Assembly: GCF_030272615.1 (NCBI RefSeq)
Contig: NC_081413.1
Span: 187,888,669 to 187,952,668, forward strand
Direction of reading: 5' to 3'
From: Cryptomeria japonica
Taxonomy: Eukaryota > Streptophyta > Pinopsida > Cupressales > Cupressaceae
DNA length: 64,000 nucleotides
The translations under genes and the position numbers were made by a program. The notes below the pieces were generated by a model that saw nothing but the letters and a program-made list of their open reading frames with translations, searched no databases and was not told the DNA's origin. Positions 1-10,996 of this stretch are shown here, piece by piece (within the stretch, counting starts at the first letter, position 1; every line of letters begins with the position of its first letter).

Positions 1-16
1 AGGCTTTTTCATGTGG

Positions 17-250
17 TCATCGGATCCATGAAGTGAAGGAACCAGTTACCATCTCCATGATAGCCTTACCAAGTTGGGAGAATCCAAGTGTTAAAGGTAT
101 AAAGTCTGGAAGGATAGCAAACTCGCCAAGTCTAGCAAGGGAATTAGAAGCAACCAAAGCAACCATCCCTTGGTCTTGGTAGACAACGGACCCTAGCTTT
201 TCTTTCAGGCCTCTTATAATTGCCCACTGTCTGTATGTTAGAATAAAATA
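17..250 (-). pseudogene. Unidentified exon-like coding fragment
   Basis: An open frame of about 75 residues runs on the minus strand with ordinary protein-like composition (motifs such as RGLKEKLGSVVYQDQG and FIPLTLGFSQLGKAIMEM). On the minus strand it is preceded by a T-rich tract ending in a CAG-type splice-acceptor-like site near 237-245, and it stops with TGA after SWIR. I do not recognise the family. It may be an internal or last exon of a host gene whose rest lies elsewhere, or a captured gene fragment. The codon content looks more gene-like than the shadow ORFs around it, but there is no start codon in good context and no second exon was found. Confidence 0.3.
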
Positions 251-420
251 TCTTATGCTGATCAAAAAAAAAATGTTTGTAGGTTTTGTGTGCGTCCTTG
301 TGATTGCAGGTTCTCACAAATCAGGCCACCTACTTTCAGGCATAAGGTATGATCTGAGTCTCACCCTGAGTTCCCTACATTATTATATTATATGTAGAAT
401 AATTAATTGACTGTTATGGC

Positions 421-927
421 CTATGTCACCAGGTTCGGCCGAATTTCATCCTTGAGTTCGAAATTCGCCGAACTTAAAAAAAAAAAAAAATCGTTGAAAT
501 TCGCCGAACTTCAAATTTTTGTTTTTTATTTTTTTATTCTTTATAAATTTTTGGCTTTCTTCTTCTGTTAATATTTTTTAAACACATCTTTAGTCTGTCG
601 TGAGTCGCGGCCTGCAGGAGAAGTAGTCGCAGACCCGTGATAGTCGCAGCTTGCAAGAGAAGTTCGCCTGTCGTTTGTGCCCTAGCATATGTTTCCTATG
701 GTTTATATTTTATAAATATGTCATCTTTTTGTAACGATTTCAAATCTATTTATCAATGTTAAACTATTTAGACAATTTTATAGATATATTACATATATTA
801 ATTAAAACAATTTAAAAATTACATACGGCGAATTTAATTCGAATTTTATACATTTCGAATTTTTCCCTCATCATTCGAATTTCAAAGTTGTCGAACTTCG
901 AATTCGAATTCAAACCCGGTGACTTAG
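421..927. mobile_element. hAT-type MITE 1 (507 bp, non-autonomous)
   Basis: The ends are inverted: CTATGTCACC at the left and GGTGACTTAG at the right, whose complement CTAAGTCACC differs at one base. The element is flanked by a perfect 8-bp target duplication, GTTATGGC (413-420 and 928-935), the length made by hAT transposases. The interior is AT-rich with repeats of TTCGCCGAACTT and its complement, has an A-run at 477-490 and carries no ORF. A hAT MITE is the best reading; the family is unnamed. Confidence 0.85.
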
Positions 928-935
928 GTTATGGC

Positions 936-1354
936 AATAATGGGTTCATAATTCACTGTGTTAAAATTTAAACAGAATTGTCTCCTAAATTAAAATGAAT
1001 TGTTTGATACTACAATCATATTGAATTAGACTGTTAGTGTTAGACAGGCTCTCTACTAGTAGGGGAGATTACATGATGGAATAAGTGATGAATGGAGGGC
1101 TTAACATGACCTTGGAGTACATCCATCACAAATTTTACAACCAATATCCCCTCCATGGGAGAGAGAGAGTGAGACCATATATCCCACCCATAATGAAGTA
1201 TCTCCCATGTCAATTCTGAATGCTCGAAGACAAAGGAGAATCCAATGCCTACAAGCATGCCTCCCCTTGGGAAGAAACATCCTGCTAAATTGAAGTACAA
1301 GAAGGCATAGCAACACTAAAATCTGAAGTAGTAGGAGGGGGAGGAGATAAAAGC
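936..1354. other. Unassigned flank between MITE 1 and copia fragment
   Basis: No gene is supported. A short stretch at about 1045-1062 (CTAGTAGGGGAGATTACA) resembles the end of the copia LTR at 20830-20950 (CTAGTAGGGGACATTACA), so a degraded LTR end may lie here. The overlapping minus-strand ORFs at 1040-1379 have no recognisable domain. Confidence 0.3.
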
Positions 1355-2600
1355 TTAGCTCAAGCCTTAAGAACACCAAAGTTCAAGTGACCAAACTTCT
1401 CAAAAATATGATTCACACTAGATGCATGAGTGTGAATACCAGTCAAAGGAACTAGCTCATCATCTAGAGCAAAATGTGCAAATATATACGATTAGCCATC
1501 CCAACAACAATGATATTTGTACCCTTCAAGTCTCCAATGAAGATTGAATTAGGTGTGAACTCAATTGCTTTACCTTCTCCGCTATGTATAATCGGATAGA
1601 AAGAAGATTGGTTGATAAGGATGGAACACAAAGTACATTGTTGAATTTTCCATCTCCTATGTCAATAGATCCTTTCCCACAAACAGGCATCTATGTGTTG
1701 TTAACCCTCAAAATATGTGGTAAAGTTCAAGTCTCAAATGAAGAGAACATACCCTGTGATGAAGCCATATGATGTGAGGCCCTTGGATCAAGATGCCATC
1801 TACCTAACTCTAAGCAACATGCTCATGTGGGTTTCACATGTATGTGTTGTTAACCCTCAAAATAGGTGGTAAAGTGCAAGGCTCAAATGAAGAGAACATA
1901 CCCTGTGATGAAGCCATATGATGTGAAGCTCCTAAATCAAGAAGCCATCTACCTAACTCTATGCAACATGCACATGAGGGTTTCTCATTTTGAGGTTTAT
2001 CCTCTTTGGTAGAGGTGGGAGGCTCATTATATTTTGTTTGGTTTTGGATTTCTTCTTGCCTTCTCCTTTGGGTGTTTGTGCTAACAATGCTTGACTCTTG
2101 GTAAGTGTGTCTAATTGGATAAGCTTTTCTTGGTATCTAGTCAAACAATCACAAAATGTCTCAAAAGAAGGCATGCTAAATGATTCACCTAAGGCATCCA
2201 TGGTGGAATAAAAGGTAGAAGAAAAGACTGTAAATGGTCCTTTTAACTTAGACAAAATCAAATTTATCCTTACCACAACTAAACAATTGAGATCTCAATG
2301 ATTTGAACTTAACCAAGTAATCCTCAATGGTAGGAAATGTATCAAGAGAAAGAGATGCCAATTTTGCCTCTATTTGCAAAGCATGAAATTCACTAACTAT
2401 ACCAAACATGTCTTTGTACTTATCCCATACCTCCGTTGGTGTAGTGCACATCTTAATGTGGAACAAGCTGTCAAAAACATGCAATGCAATCAAGCCTATA
2501 TCGTCATCACGTTTGTTTCTATTGGAAAATCTATCTTACTTAGTGAATTGAAGTTGATGATCATGCAAAGTAGACCATAAACCCCCTAAAAGGAGCAATC
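1355..2600 (-). pseudogene. Decayed Ty1/copia gag-protease fragment
   Basis: Read on the minus strand the fragment runs gag, protease, pre-integrase. Gag (UBN2-type) occupies 2493-1959 with motifs LHVFDSLFHIKMCTTPTEVW, LSKLKGPFTVFSSTF and MDALGESFSMPSFETFCD, and is broken by a frameshift where two frames overlap at 2248-2276. The protease region (about 1990-1640) has a degenerate WHLDPRASHHM in place of the catalytic WxxDSGAS(H)HM, so the DSGA core is lost, followed by SSQGMFSSFET and VLCVPSLSTNLLS-like sequence. A short pre-integrase match (IFEKFGHLNFGVLK) lies near 1375-1420. Integrase, RT and LTRs are not seen. It is a dead fragment, unrelated in strand to the plus-strand copia further right. 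Confidence 0.75.
1692..1987 (-). repeat. 149-bp tandem duplication in the copia protease region
   Basis: The block beginning TATGTGTTGTTAACCCTCAA at 1692 recurs at 1841 and continues in parallel to about 1985, with scattered differences such as AAAATATGTGG against AAAATAGGTGG. The duplicated part covers the protease active-site segment, so the fragment carries two copies of it. It is a local duplication after loss of function. Confidence 0.8.
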
Positions 2601-4194
2601 ACTACATTTTGGTTTTCCATGTGTGATAATTGTGAAGAGTGAGTGGTTCAAATGGACTTGATTTAACCGTGAGAGTACCAAGTACCAAGAGAGAAAAACA
2701 GACAATATACTACAAAATCTTATATGAAATCTCCCAAATCTGAAACAATACTGAAAATGAAGCCCCCAAAAAAGATAGAACTTCTCCAAGTGTTAGGATG
2801 TTCAAGTAATCATTTAGAATTGTGATATTTTGCAAAAATTGAATAAAATATACTTGGTGTTGAATCTGGAAAAAGTGCCTAATAGATCCAAAGATCTCCT
2901 CAATACTTTTCCAATGCCACAAGAATCACGAAAATTAGATAAGCAAGCAAAAAGTTATGAGCTTAGATGTCCAAATAGGAGGTTTGACTTCAAACAGTAA
3001 TAAAATACATGAACAACATAATTTGATAATGACACCTATGCCACTAGAAACTACACAGAACCGAGCTTCTAAAGATATCTCGTTTGTAAAATTTGACTCT
3101 TGGATCAAAAGTTATAGTGATTTTTCTAATGCTGGTATAGTAGTGAAAAAATAGCCCCCTAAAGTCTAAGCACTAATCACCCAATGTGACCTTAGCTTGC
3201 TATAGGGTTTATAAAAAAGTCTTGTCGCCACCTTGGGTAGTGGGTGGGTGGAGCCTAGGTGGCTCTTTTGCAGTTGTTGCTCGTTGGTAGCTTGGGCGTT
3301 TAGCTCCTAGCACGGGCAAAAAACTTGTCGCAAGGATCAAGAGCCAATGTGCAAATAATTTAAATCAATTTAAAAAAACTTGGGATCATATCTATCATTG
3401 ATGAAATGTTGACAATTGTCCTACGAAAGAGAATATGTTGTAGGATATGCTTTGCAAATATTTCAACAAATATGCTCTTCTGTCAACCTCAACTATTGAC
3501 AACATATGAATTATATGGATTTTGTACAAGTGTATGGATGAAATTAATGCGGAGAGATTGAAATTTTTTCTAAGGGCCTAGGGCAAAAATCTTTGTTTTT
3601 GGCAAATTGACAATTGATCTTAGGGTTTTTGGGCCTTCTAGATGTGATGGCAAGGTCTATTTTGACCCAAAATGCTTCAAAATTGCAGCTACTTTCTTGA
3701 TTTGGCAACCACCTCCCAACTTTAAACCCTCATAGATTTGGCATCACATGTTCGATTTGGACAAAATATAAGGCAAAACTATCTTTTTTGGACAGTTTGA
3801 ATCAATGGTGAGCTCAAATTTGTACTAACATGCACCAAAAATAACCTGCAATACAAAGCCAAAAGAGACATCCTTCCAAATCTGGTATTTCTATCAAGTT
3901 TTTCTGATTCTTCAGGTCATCATATGATGCAAGAGAAGAGCATACTCAAATTTTCAAGATCCACCAAGATTTGCAACACAACAATAGCTCATGCACAAAT
4001 CACTCTCAAATTTGAGAAGGGAATTTGCAGATTTGCTGTATTAATACCATGATAGAGTCACTCAAGATTCAAGCTCTCAAGATCACCTGCAACCAAAAAT
4101 TCCTTCTACAAGAGAGAAAAAAGCAAGAACATAGATTTGCAATAATGGATGCAAAATGATTATATTGATACAACTGATACTTAATGTATATATG
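2601..4194. other. No recognisable gene or element
   Basis: AT-rich sequence with short ORFs only (none above 75 codons) and no protein family that I recognise. It is cut at 4195 by LTR1, so its natural continuation is at 13979. Confidence 0.5.
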
Positions 4195-4199
4195 GGACC
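4195..4199. repeat. Target-site duplication of LTR1 (GGACC)
   Basis: GGACC directly precedes TGTTGATGTG at 4200 and recurs directly after CACAACA at 13974-13978. This fixes both ends of LTR1 across the nested LTR2. Confidence 0.9.
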
Positions 4200-5074
4200 T
4201 GTTGATGTGTTTTTTGTACACATGCGAACGCATAATAAAATACCTAAAGGTACCTTATCCTCTCTTGAACAAAGTTTCCCGACTATTGAAGATTTCGCCG
4301 AAGGATCAATTGAGGCAACTCCAATGTTCTTGTATGTAGGTTCTCTACGTGTGGATAAGCTTCTCGTGGTATGATGTGATTTTGCTGGAATCTCAAGGGG
4401 ACTTACGTTTGATTGCCTGAACGTCTGATTTGCTTTGGATATTGCTGGAACGTGAGATTTTATTGGTCCTAGATTTTGAAAAAGGAAAAAGGAGAAGCGT
4501 TGAAACGGGATCTATTTCTAATACTAAGAATGTAAGAGCAATGAATGACCTTTGATGAAATTCTAACTAAGTCTTGCTTTGACATCCCAAGACCATCTCC
4601 ACAAGGTTTGTGCGATCTTCTGAGGAAAGCTTTATGATGTTCAGATCACCGCTACAGGCATGGACACCATCAGGCTGATGCATATCGATGAAGAAGCGAC
4701 AATTGAAGTTAAGCTTAAGCTGAATGATTTCAGTTGACTACACAAGGCAAGTCTGCAATCAACAAACTACTAGTAGTATGGATATACAAATTTCACCATT
4801 GACCATACACATTTCTTCCACTCATCTAGTAACATGAAATCAAATTTGAGAAGAATAGAGACCATGCAAATTGTTGAATTGACCCATAGAATTCACCATT
4901 TCTTCAATGAAGTTTACAAGTCCTTTACAACAACATCTTGGCAACAATCTTTGCCTTCTCTTTCTATTCTACTCTAACTATTTCCTACTCTCTGACTATT
5001 CACTACTATCTATTCTCTATTAACCCACTATTATCCACTATCAACTATTAACCTTTACAAATGAGGAGCCAGGG

Positions 5075-5085
5075 CTTATATAGAG
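5075..5085 (-). promoter_or_regulatory. LTR1 TATA box
   Basis: CTTATATAGAG on plus reads CTCTATATAAG on minus, a plant TATA box. It lies about 870 bp from the U5 end at 4200. The same box in the same place occurs in LTR2, in both GE LTRs and, as CTATAAAA, in LTR3 and LTR5. Confidence 0.6.
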
Positions 5086-5148
5086 AAACCCTTTACAAAT
5101 AGACGACTCTGACTGATTTAGAATCAATGGCTAGGATTACAAGATAAA

Positions 5149-5164
5149 AACCTAATTAGGGTTT
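5149..5164. promoter_or_regulatory. Telobox palindrome upstream of LTR1 TATA (one base lost)
   Basis: AACCTAATTAGGGTTT is the same box as the intact 18-bp AAACCCTAATTAGGGTTT of LTR2, GE and LTR5 with one C missing. It lies about 65 bp upstream of the minus-strand TATA box. Confidence 0.55.
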
Positions 5165-5635
5165 GTTACAACAAACTTCCTTAGCCAATGAGAAAATTAC
5201 ATTCCAAGAGTGAGGACCAATAAGAAGCAGGGGTAGGTACATCGAAGTTTGTGCCGCCTTTGGTAAATTAGGTACATTGAATCTGGTCATGCTGAGGTGG
5301 ACCGATCCGACTGGAAGAATGATGACTGGGATGCCACCTTGTCTAACACTTGTAACTTGGTTGATGTTCAATTTGATGAAGTTGAGAAGCTAACTTTAAT
5401 TAACTCTTCTGAAACTATCTGCTTCTTCAACGGACCCTTCCTTTGACCTCCTTTGTCTTTGATGTGCTGGATGGATGGTGTACCTTTCCTTGAAATATTG
5501 GCATCGCCTTTCTTTGTCATCCCGTGGTTCCTTAGTGTGGCGAAGTGAAGGTTTTGGAGGTAGCTGACAATTCCTTGAACACCTCGAGTCTTCCAAGGCT
5601 TCAAAGTACCATGAGTCTTCCCTTTTGCCCGTGGA

Positions 5636-5730
5636 ACGTCCTTGACGATGATGGACTAGAAGTGGTCGTCCTTGATGATGCTGGACTGGAAGAGGTCATC
5701 CTTGATGATGCTGGACTGGTTTTCTCCATC
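5636..5730. repeat. 30-bp tandem repeat (3 copies) in LTR1
   Basis: The unit CCTTGATGATGCTGGACTGG with a GAAGAGGTC-type tail occurs three times in register with few differences. LTR2 has diverged traces of the same unit near 7810-7930. The repeat is in frame on both strands and produces artificial ORFs. Confidence 0.7.
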
Positions 5731-6502
5731 TGCAAAATAAACCAAAAGGTGATTAAGTACATATGAATATTCATTTCAACAAAGCATTTTCACCTTAAAT
5801 CATCAACAAGAAGACTTCAAAATAAAGTTCGCTCAAAATCCTTCGCAGGGACAGGCCCTATAAGAGTTTCGCCCTGGACCCTTTGGAAGGGTCAGGAGCA
5901 AAATTTGCATTCCTGGCCAATTTAGACCTCATTTCATCTTTATCCCACAATTAGCTCCTCGCTTGACCCAAACAAGGTGAAAAATAGGAGTTTCAAAAGA
6001 TTTCGCCCTGAACCCTCTGGAAGGGTCAAGAGCGAATTTTGCATTCCAGGATAATTCTATCACTTGTTTACTCCAAAATTCTTCCCAAGGAAAACATATG
6101 ATAGCCTTCTCTCCACCTTGGCTTAGGAATTCATACCTTGACCTTCATCATGAGCAATTTAGGTGAAATTGGGAATTTCGTTCTGGACCCTTTGGAAGGG
6201 TTAGGAGCGAAATTCACTTGTTAGGTCAAAATTCACCCTTCTTTCACTTGCAATCTCTTCTAAGGCAATCTCTAAGGCAAATCCACCTTGATCACTGACT
6301 TGGCTCAACACTATCTTGGAGGAAAACATGACATTTTGTGAATTTCGCTCCTTCACTTTTTGCTTGCTTATCCACACTCAGTTTCATTTTCTTCACTTCA
6401 ACTCATCTAGACTCCCTCATTTTGAATCCACTTCTCAACTTGGCAACATTTGTTTGATCCTCACAAGGATAAAAAAGGAAAATTCGCTCAAAAACCTAGC
6501 CA

Positions 6503-6507
6503 GGGAC
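6503..6507. repeat. Target-site duplication of LTR2 (GGGAC)
   Basis: GGGAC precedes TGTTGATGTG at 6508 and recurs at 10976-10980 directly after CACAACA. LTR2 therefore jumped into LTR1, inside its hairpin array. Confidence 0.9.
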
Positions 6508-7373
6508 TGTTGATGTGTTTTTTATGCACATGCGAACACAGAATAAAATACCCAGAGGTACCTTATCCTCTCTTGAGTAAAGCTCCCGAATGCTGAAGAT
6601 ATCGGAGAAGGATCAATCGGAGAAGCTTAAAGGTTCTTGTATGTAGGTTCTCTACTCGTGGATAAGCTCTTTGTGGTATGATGTGATTTTGCTGGAATCA
6701 CAAGGGGACTTACACTTGATGACTAAACGTCTGATTTGCTGGAATCACGAGTCCTATTTACTAACTGGAGGACAAACAAATGGCAAAAGATGCAAGGTTC
6801 GGGAAGTCTACTCTACTACCTAGAATGCGAGAAGATGGATGAATGACTAGGTGGAGTCCTACTGGGCTGGGTCTCACCATCAGGCTTGAACAATTTGACA
6901 CCAGCTCAATGCGATCTTTAAAGGGGTGCTTCCAATATGTTCAAATCGTACACCATCAAACACTGATCACCATTCAAGGTAATGCATGAACAATAGATGT
7001 GTAACGACTTAAGATTAAGCTCATTTTGTTCCAGTTGACCACGCAAGGCGCACTTACCATCAGCAAGAGGCTAGTGGTTTGGATTAGACGGATTCCACAC
7101 AGGTGCATTCAACAATTTTCTTCATTCAATCTAATCTTCTACCATCTAGAATTGAAGATTCAACAAGAAACCATGCATATTGCAAGAAACGACACACTTC
7201 ACCATTACTTCAATGAAAATGGAGTTTATTTACAATCAATGGCAACAATTTCTTGCCTTGTCCTCCTATTCTACTCTAATTGCTATTCTATCAACTGACT
7301 ACTCACCTTCTAACTATTGACTAACTATTTTCTATTCCTTCTTCTATTAGCCTTTACAAATGAAGAGTCGGGG

Positions 7374-7381
7374 CTTATATA
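7374..7381 (-). promoter_or_regulatory. LTR2 TATA box
   Basis: CTTATATA on plus, that is TATATAAG on minus, about 65 bp downstream (minus sense) of the telobox palindrome. Confidence 0.6.
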
Positions 7382-7445
7382 GTGCCCTTAATACAATTCA
7401 ATGGCTAAGATCAATTTGAGATCAATGGTCAAGATTCTACAATAA

Positions 7446-7463
7446 AAACCCTAATTAGGGTTT
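7446..7463. promoter_or_regulatory. Perfect telobox palindrome in LTR2
   Basis: AAACCCTAATTAGGGTTT, an exact 18-bp palindrome made of two head-to-head teloboxes (AAACCCTAA), followed by GTTACAACAAAC as in LTR1. Teloboxes are known promoter elements in plants, bound by TRB-type and other factors. The promoter role here is inferred from position. Confidence 0.65.
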
Positions 7464-8837
7464 GTTACAACAAACTTAATTCTGACCAATGAAATAATTG
7501 TATTAATTGGACACATGTCTTCTTTGGAATATTCGACCAATGGATAGCTGGGGTAGGTACATCGAAGTTTGTGCCACCTTCCATGAGTTAGGTACATCGA
7601 ATCTGGACATGCTGAGGTGGACCAATCTGACTGAAGGAGTGATGACTAGGATGCCACCTTGTCTGATACTTGCAACTTGGTAGATATCCAACTCGATGAT
7701 GCTGAGAAGCTAGCTTTAATTAATTCATTTGAAACTATCTGCTTCTTCGACGAACCCTTGCTCTGACTTCTTTTGTCTTTGATGTACAAGATGATGATGT
7801 ACCTCGCCTTGGAATGCTGGATTGGAAGAGGTTATTCTTGAGGATGCTTGACTGAAGAAGGCCGTCCTTGTTGATGCTAGACGGGAGGAGGTCGCCCTTA
7901 TCCTTGCTTGATCTTTTTGGAGGAGACCGTCCTTGATCTGGCTTGATTTTCTTTGATGAGAGTCTGCCAAGTAATAGATCTTCCGACTCTGGGCCGCCAT
8001 TTGATGCCTACACAAAAATTCCAAAATTAGTCTTTAAGCATTATATCTTAAAATGTAGAAATTAAGACTCTCCAAAGGGAAAATTCAAGATATTGATTAG
8101 GAAATTTCATGATAAATCTAGAATTCTTCATTTCCTAATTAATTAATCAACAAAATCAAACTCTCAAGTCTTAGACTTCTTTTAAAAAATTGCTATGAAA
8201 TTAAAACAAGCCCTGACGAAGAATATCAAAATGATTTCCATACCTTCTCTTGAGTACTTAACTCTAAGACCTTCGAAAATGATGAAAGAAGACTGGATTT
8301 TACTAGACAAGGTTTAGATTGTAGTCTTCCCTTGGATGAATTACGCCTCCATTAGCCTTCAAAATGAATTTCACCCTCCTTAGTCTCCACACTTAGCAAA
8401 ATTTCGCCTTCAATCTTCTGGATTTCGCTCCTCAAATTGCTCCTCAATTTCGCACTTTAGAAGGGATGAATGAATGATTTGAACTTGAAACAATGCCCCC
8501 CTATTATATAGAGCGCTCACCTTCTTTCCTCCAAGGCCGACTTGGCAAAAGGGATAAAAAAATAAATAAAAACTCTTTAAAAAGGTGGCCGACTTGCCTA
8601 CAAAGGCAAAATAATGCCTTTGGGCGCTCACTAACAAATTTTAATTCAAAAAATTAATTTTAGATGCCTCCAAGATGTCCCTTTTGATTATTTCAAGGTC
8701 AAAAATTAATTTATTAAATTGCCAATGCCTTTAATTTAATGTGAATTTAATCTTTTCAAATGCTTCGAAGTTAGCAATTTTGGGGGATTTGAGGAATATC
8801 AAAGTTTGATTAAGGCCACAATGAAGATTGACAATAA

Positions 8838-10548
8838 TTTCACCCTGGACCCTTAGCAAGGGTCAGGAGCGATTTTCCAAATTAGGCCTTGAATATCCAA
8901 TTTTTGCAAATCCAAAATATCACCAAGGCACTCCAAATGGCATCTTTTACTGGAGTTCGGGCTTGATTTCACTTGAATTTTGGAAAAAAAGTGCATTTAG
9001 GGTTTTTTCGCCCTGGACCCTCAGCAAGGGTCATGAGTGATTTTTCAAATTTGTGCTTACTCCTTCATCAACTTTTCTTGAATCCACCCTTTAAGGCTAG
9101 GCAAAGGTCTTCTTCTTTCACTCCATCCAAGCTTGGTTCGTTCCTGCAAGGCAAAATAGGGGATTTTCAAATTTTCGCCCTGGACCCTCAGCAAGGGTCA
9201 GGAGCGATTTTTCTTCCCTGGCTTAGAATCATCAAGTTTTGGAAGCAAATCCTTATTCATCATGTTTTTGAAGGCCATTTTTACCCTAGTGCATCCTTGC
9301 CTTAGCCAAAACTCAAAGGAAATAGGTTGATTTTGCAATTTTCGCCTTGGGCCCTCAGCAAGGGTCAGGAGCAAATCTGAGTTTTTTTTGAGCAAATTCT
9401 TTCATTCTTTTAGCTCCAAATTATTTCTAAGGCATAACACACATGTCTTTCTCCCATCCAAGTCATAAAAACCAAAATCCAATCTTGAAATGCAAGGAAA
9501 ATAGGAGGATTTGAATATTTCGCCCTGGACCCTCAGCAAGGGTCAGGAGCGAATTTCCCTTTGGGCATCAAAATTTGCATCTTTAGCCATCCAACCCAAC
9601 TTCAAGGCAATTCAAATGTCATTTCACACCCATGTCTAAGCTTGGCCTTGCTCAAATTTTGGAGGAAAAGATAGGTTTTAGGATTTTCGCCTTGGACCTT
9701 CAGCAAGGGTCAAGAGCGAATTTCCTTCTCTAGGCTTGGTTCTTCCTTTTTCAAACTCAAAATCACCTCAATTTGACCAAACAAGGCAAGAAATGTCTTC
9801 TACTAAGATTTTCGCCCTGGACCCTCAGCAAGGGTCAGGAGTGAAATTTTGGTTTTAGGCAAAATCCTTCACTTTTTCAAGTTGACACTTTCTCAGGTGG
9901 GTAAAGGGAGGTGTCCTTGTTTCATCTATGTCCAAAACTTGACTTTTTTCATTGCAAGATGAGGGCTATTCAAAATTTCGCCCTGGGCCTTCAGCAAGGG
10001 TCAGGAACGAATTTACCTTAGTTGCCCAAAATTCACCATTTTTCATGCTTTGAAACCCTCAATTGCATCAAGTGATGTCCAATCTTCCTTCTGGGAGACC
10101 CTGCACAAAACAAGTTAGCCAAAATTAGTGAAAAATAGGCTCATACAAAATTTTCGCCCTGGACCCTCAGCAAGGGTCAGGAGCGAAATCACAATCTAGG
10201 CTAAATTGCTCAACCTCTTAGTTTCAAACCACTTCACAGGGCGAGGTAAGATCATTTTCAAGGCCAGGAACAAGGTTTCAAGCTCAAACAAGGTGGCAAA
10301 TGAAGTTTATAATGAATTTCGCTTTGGACCCTCAGCAAGGGTCAGGAGCGAAATTCCTAATCTTGGCCAAAATCCATCATTTTTTCAAGGTTTTCAAACA
10401 ATTCCAAAGTTCAAACAAAATGCCTTGCAAGTCAAAATTTGGTCAAATAAAGCAAGAAATGAGTCCTAGGTTGATTTTCGCCCTGGACCCTCTGGAAGGG
10501 TCAGGGGCGAGATTCGCTTTGGACCCTCTGGAAGGGTCAGGAGCGAAA
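8838..10548. repeat. LTR2 hairpin array (12 copies)
   Basis: Each copy is an interrupted palindrome of 35 bp. The outer arms are TTCGCCC and GAGCGAA, the inner arms are GACCCTC and AAGGGTC, and the loop is AGC. Starts are near 8839, 9007, 9174, 9341, 9519, 9686, 9811, 9977, 10153, 10318, 10477 and 10513. The intervals are 168, 167, 167, 178, 167, 125, 166, 176, 165, 159 and 36 bp. Sequence between copies is AT-rich and far less conserved than the hairpins. Confidence 0.9.
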
Positions 10549-10582
10549 TTTTACTTTTTGAACTCTCCGTCAGGATAATTTT

Positions 10583-10637
10583 ATGGAATATAACATTTAA
10601 GTATAAGTGACATTATACTTTAAGTTATATTCCATAT
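10583..10637. repeat. Long inverted repeat in LTR2
   Basis: GGAATATAACATTTAAGTAT is followed after a short loop by ATACTTTAAGTTATATTCC, a stem of about 20 bp. It lies just after the last hairpin and just before a segment shared with LTR1 and LTR3 (CAGGATGTTTGAGAGTGG). Confidence 0.85.
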
Positions 10638-10996
10638 ATACTTTCAGGATGTTTGAGAGTGGTTTCAGACCTCCAGGAGTTATATTGCAAAATCTAGTTT
10701 TTGGAGGATTTTCAGTTTTCCAGACTTAGTCAAATTTCAGGATCAGGACATTCCAAACTTAGCCAAATTTCAGGATCAGGACTTTCCAGACTTAGCCAAA
10801 TTTCAGGATTAGGACATCACTCAAGCAGGACCTGCTATCCAGGTGATCCCCTTGGCGACACTCAAAATGCAAAGGCTAACAGACAAAACCCTAAAAGACC
10901 TAAAAAACAAACCCTAGAAAGCAAAAAGCAGGGGTCCCTATTTGCAATGGGGCGATGTGTGAAATGGTCACAACAGGGACATGACCTATCCAGAAT

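Larger units (their letters stand above)
6508..10975 (-). mobile_element. Solo LTR 2 (4,468 bp) nested in LTR1
   Basis: Ends TGTTGATGTG and CACAACA with perfect GGGAC duplications. It is clearly related to LTR1: same head (TGCACATGCGAACACAGAAT-like), a similar R/U5 region, TATA (CTTATATA, 7374-7381), telobox (7446-7463), inverted repeat (10583-10635) and tail. Its hairpin array uses a variant unit with a CAGC loop in place of LTR1's TGG. No internal domain is present. Because it sits inside LTR1 it is the younger insertion. The minus orientation is inferred from TATA and telobox. Confidence 0.88.

Noticed and set aside
1040-1379. Minus-strand ORFs of 86-92 codons next to the copia fragment
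   Set aside because: They overlap each other in different frames and do not continue the copia protein order.
5368-8024. Minus-strand ORFs in LTR1 (5368-5604) and LTR2 (7725-8024) as U3-encoded genes like ORF-A/B
   Set aside because: Short, only partly alignable with each other, and built on a 30-bp tandem repeat. No conserved start or stop.
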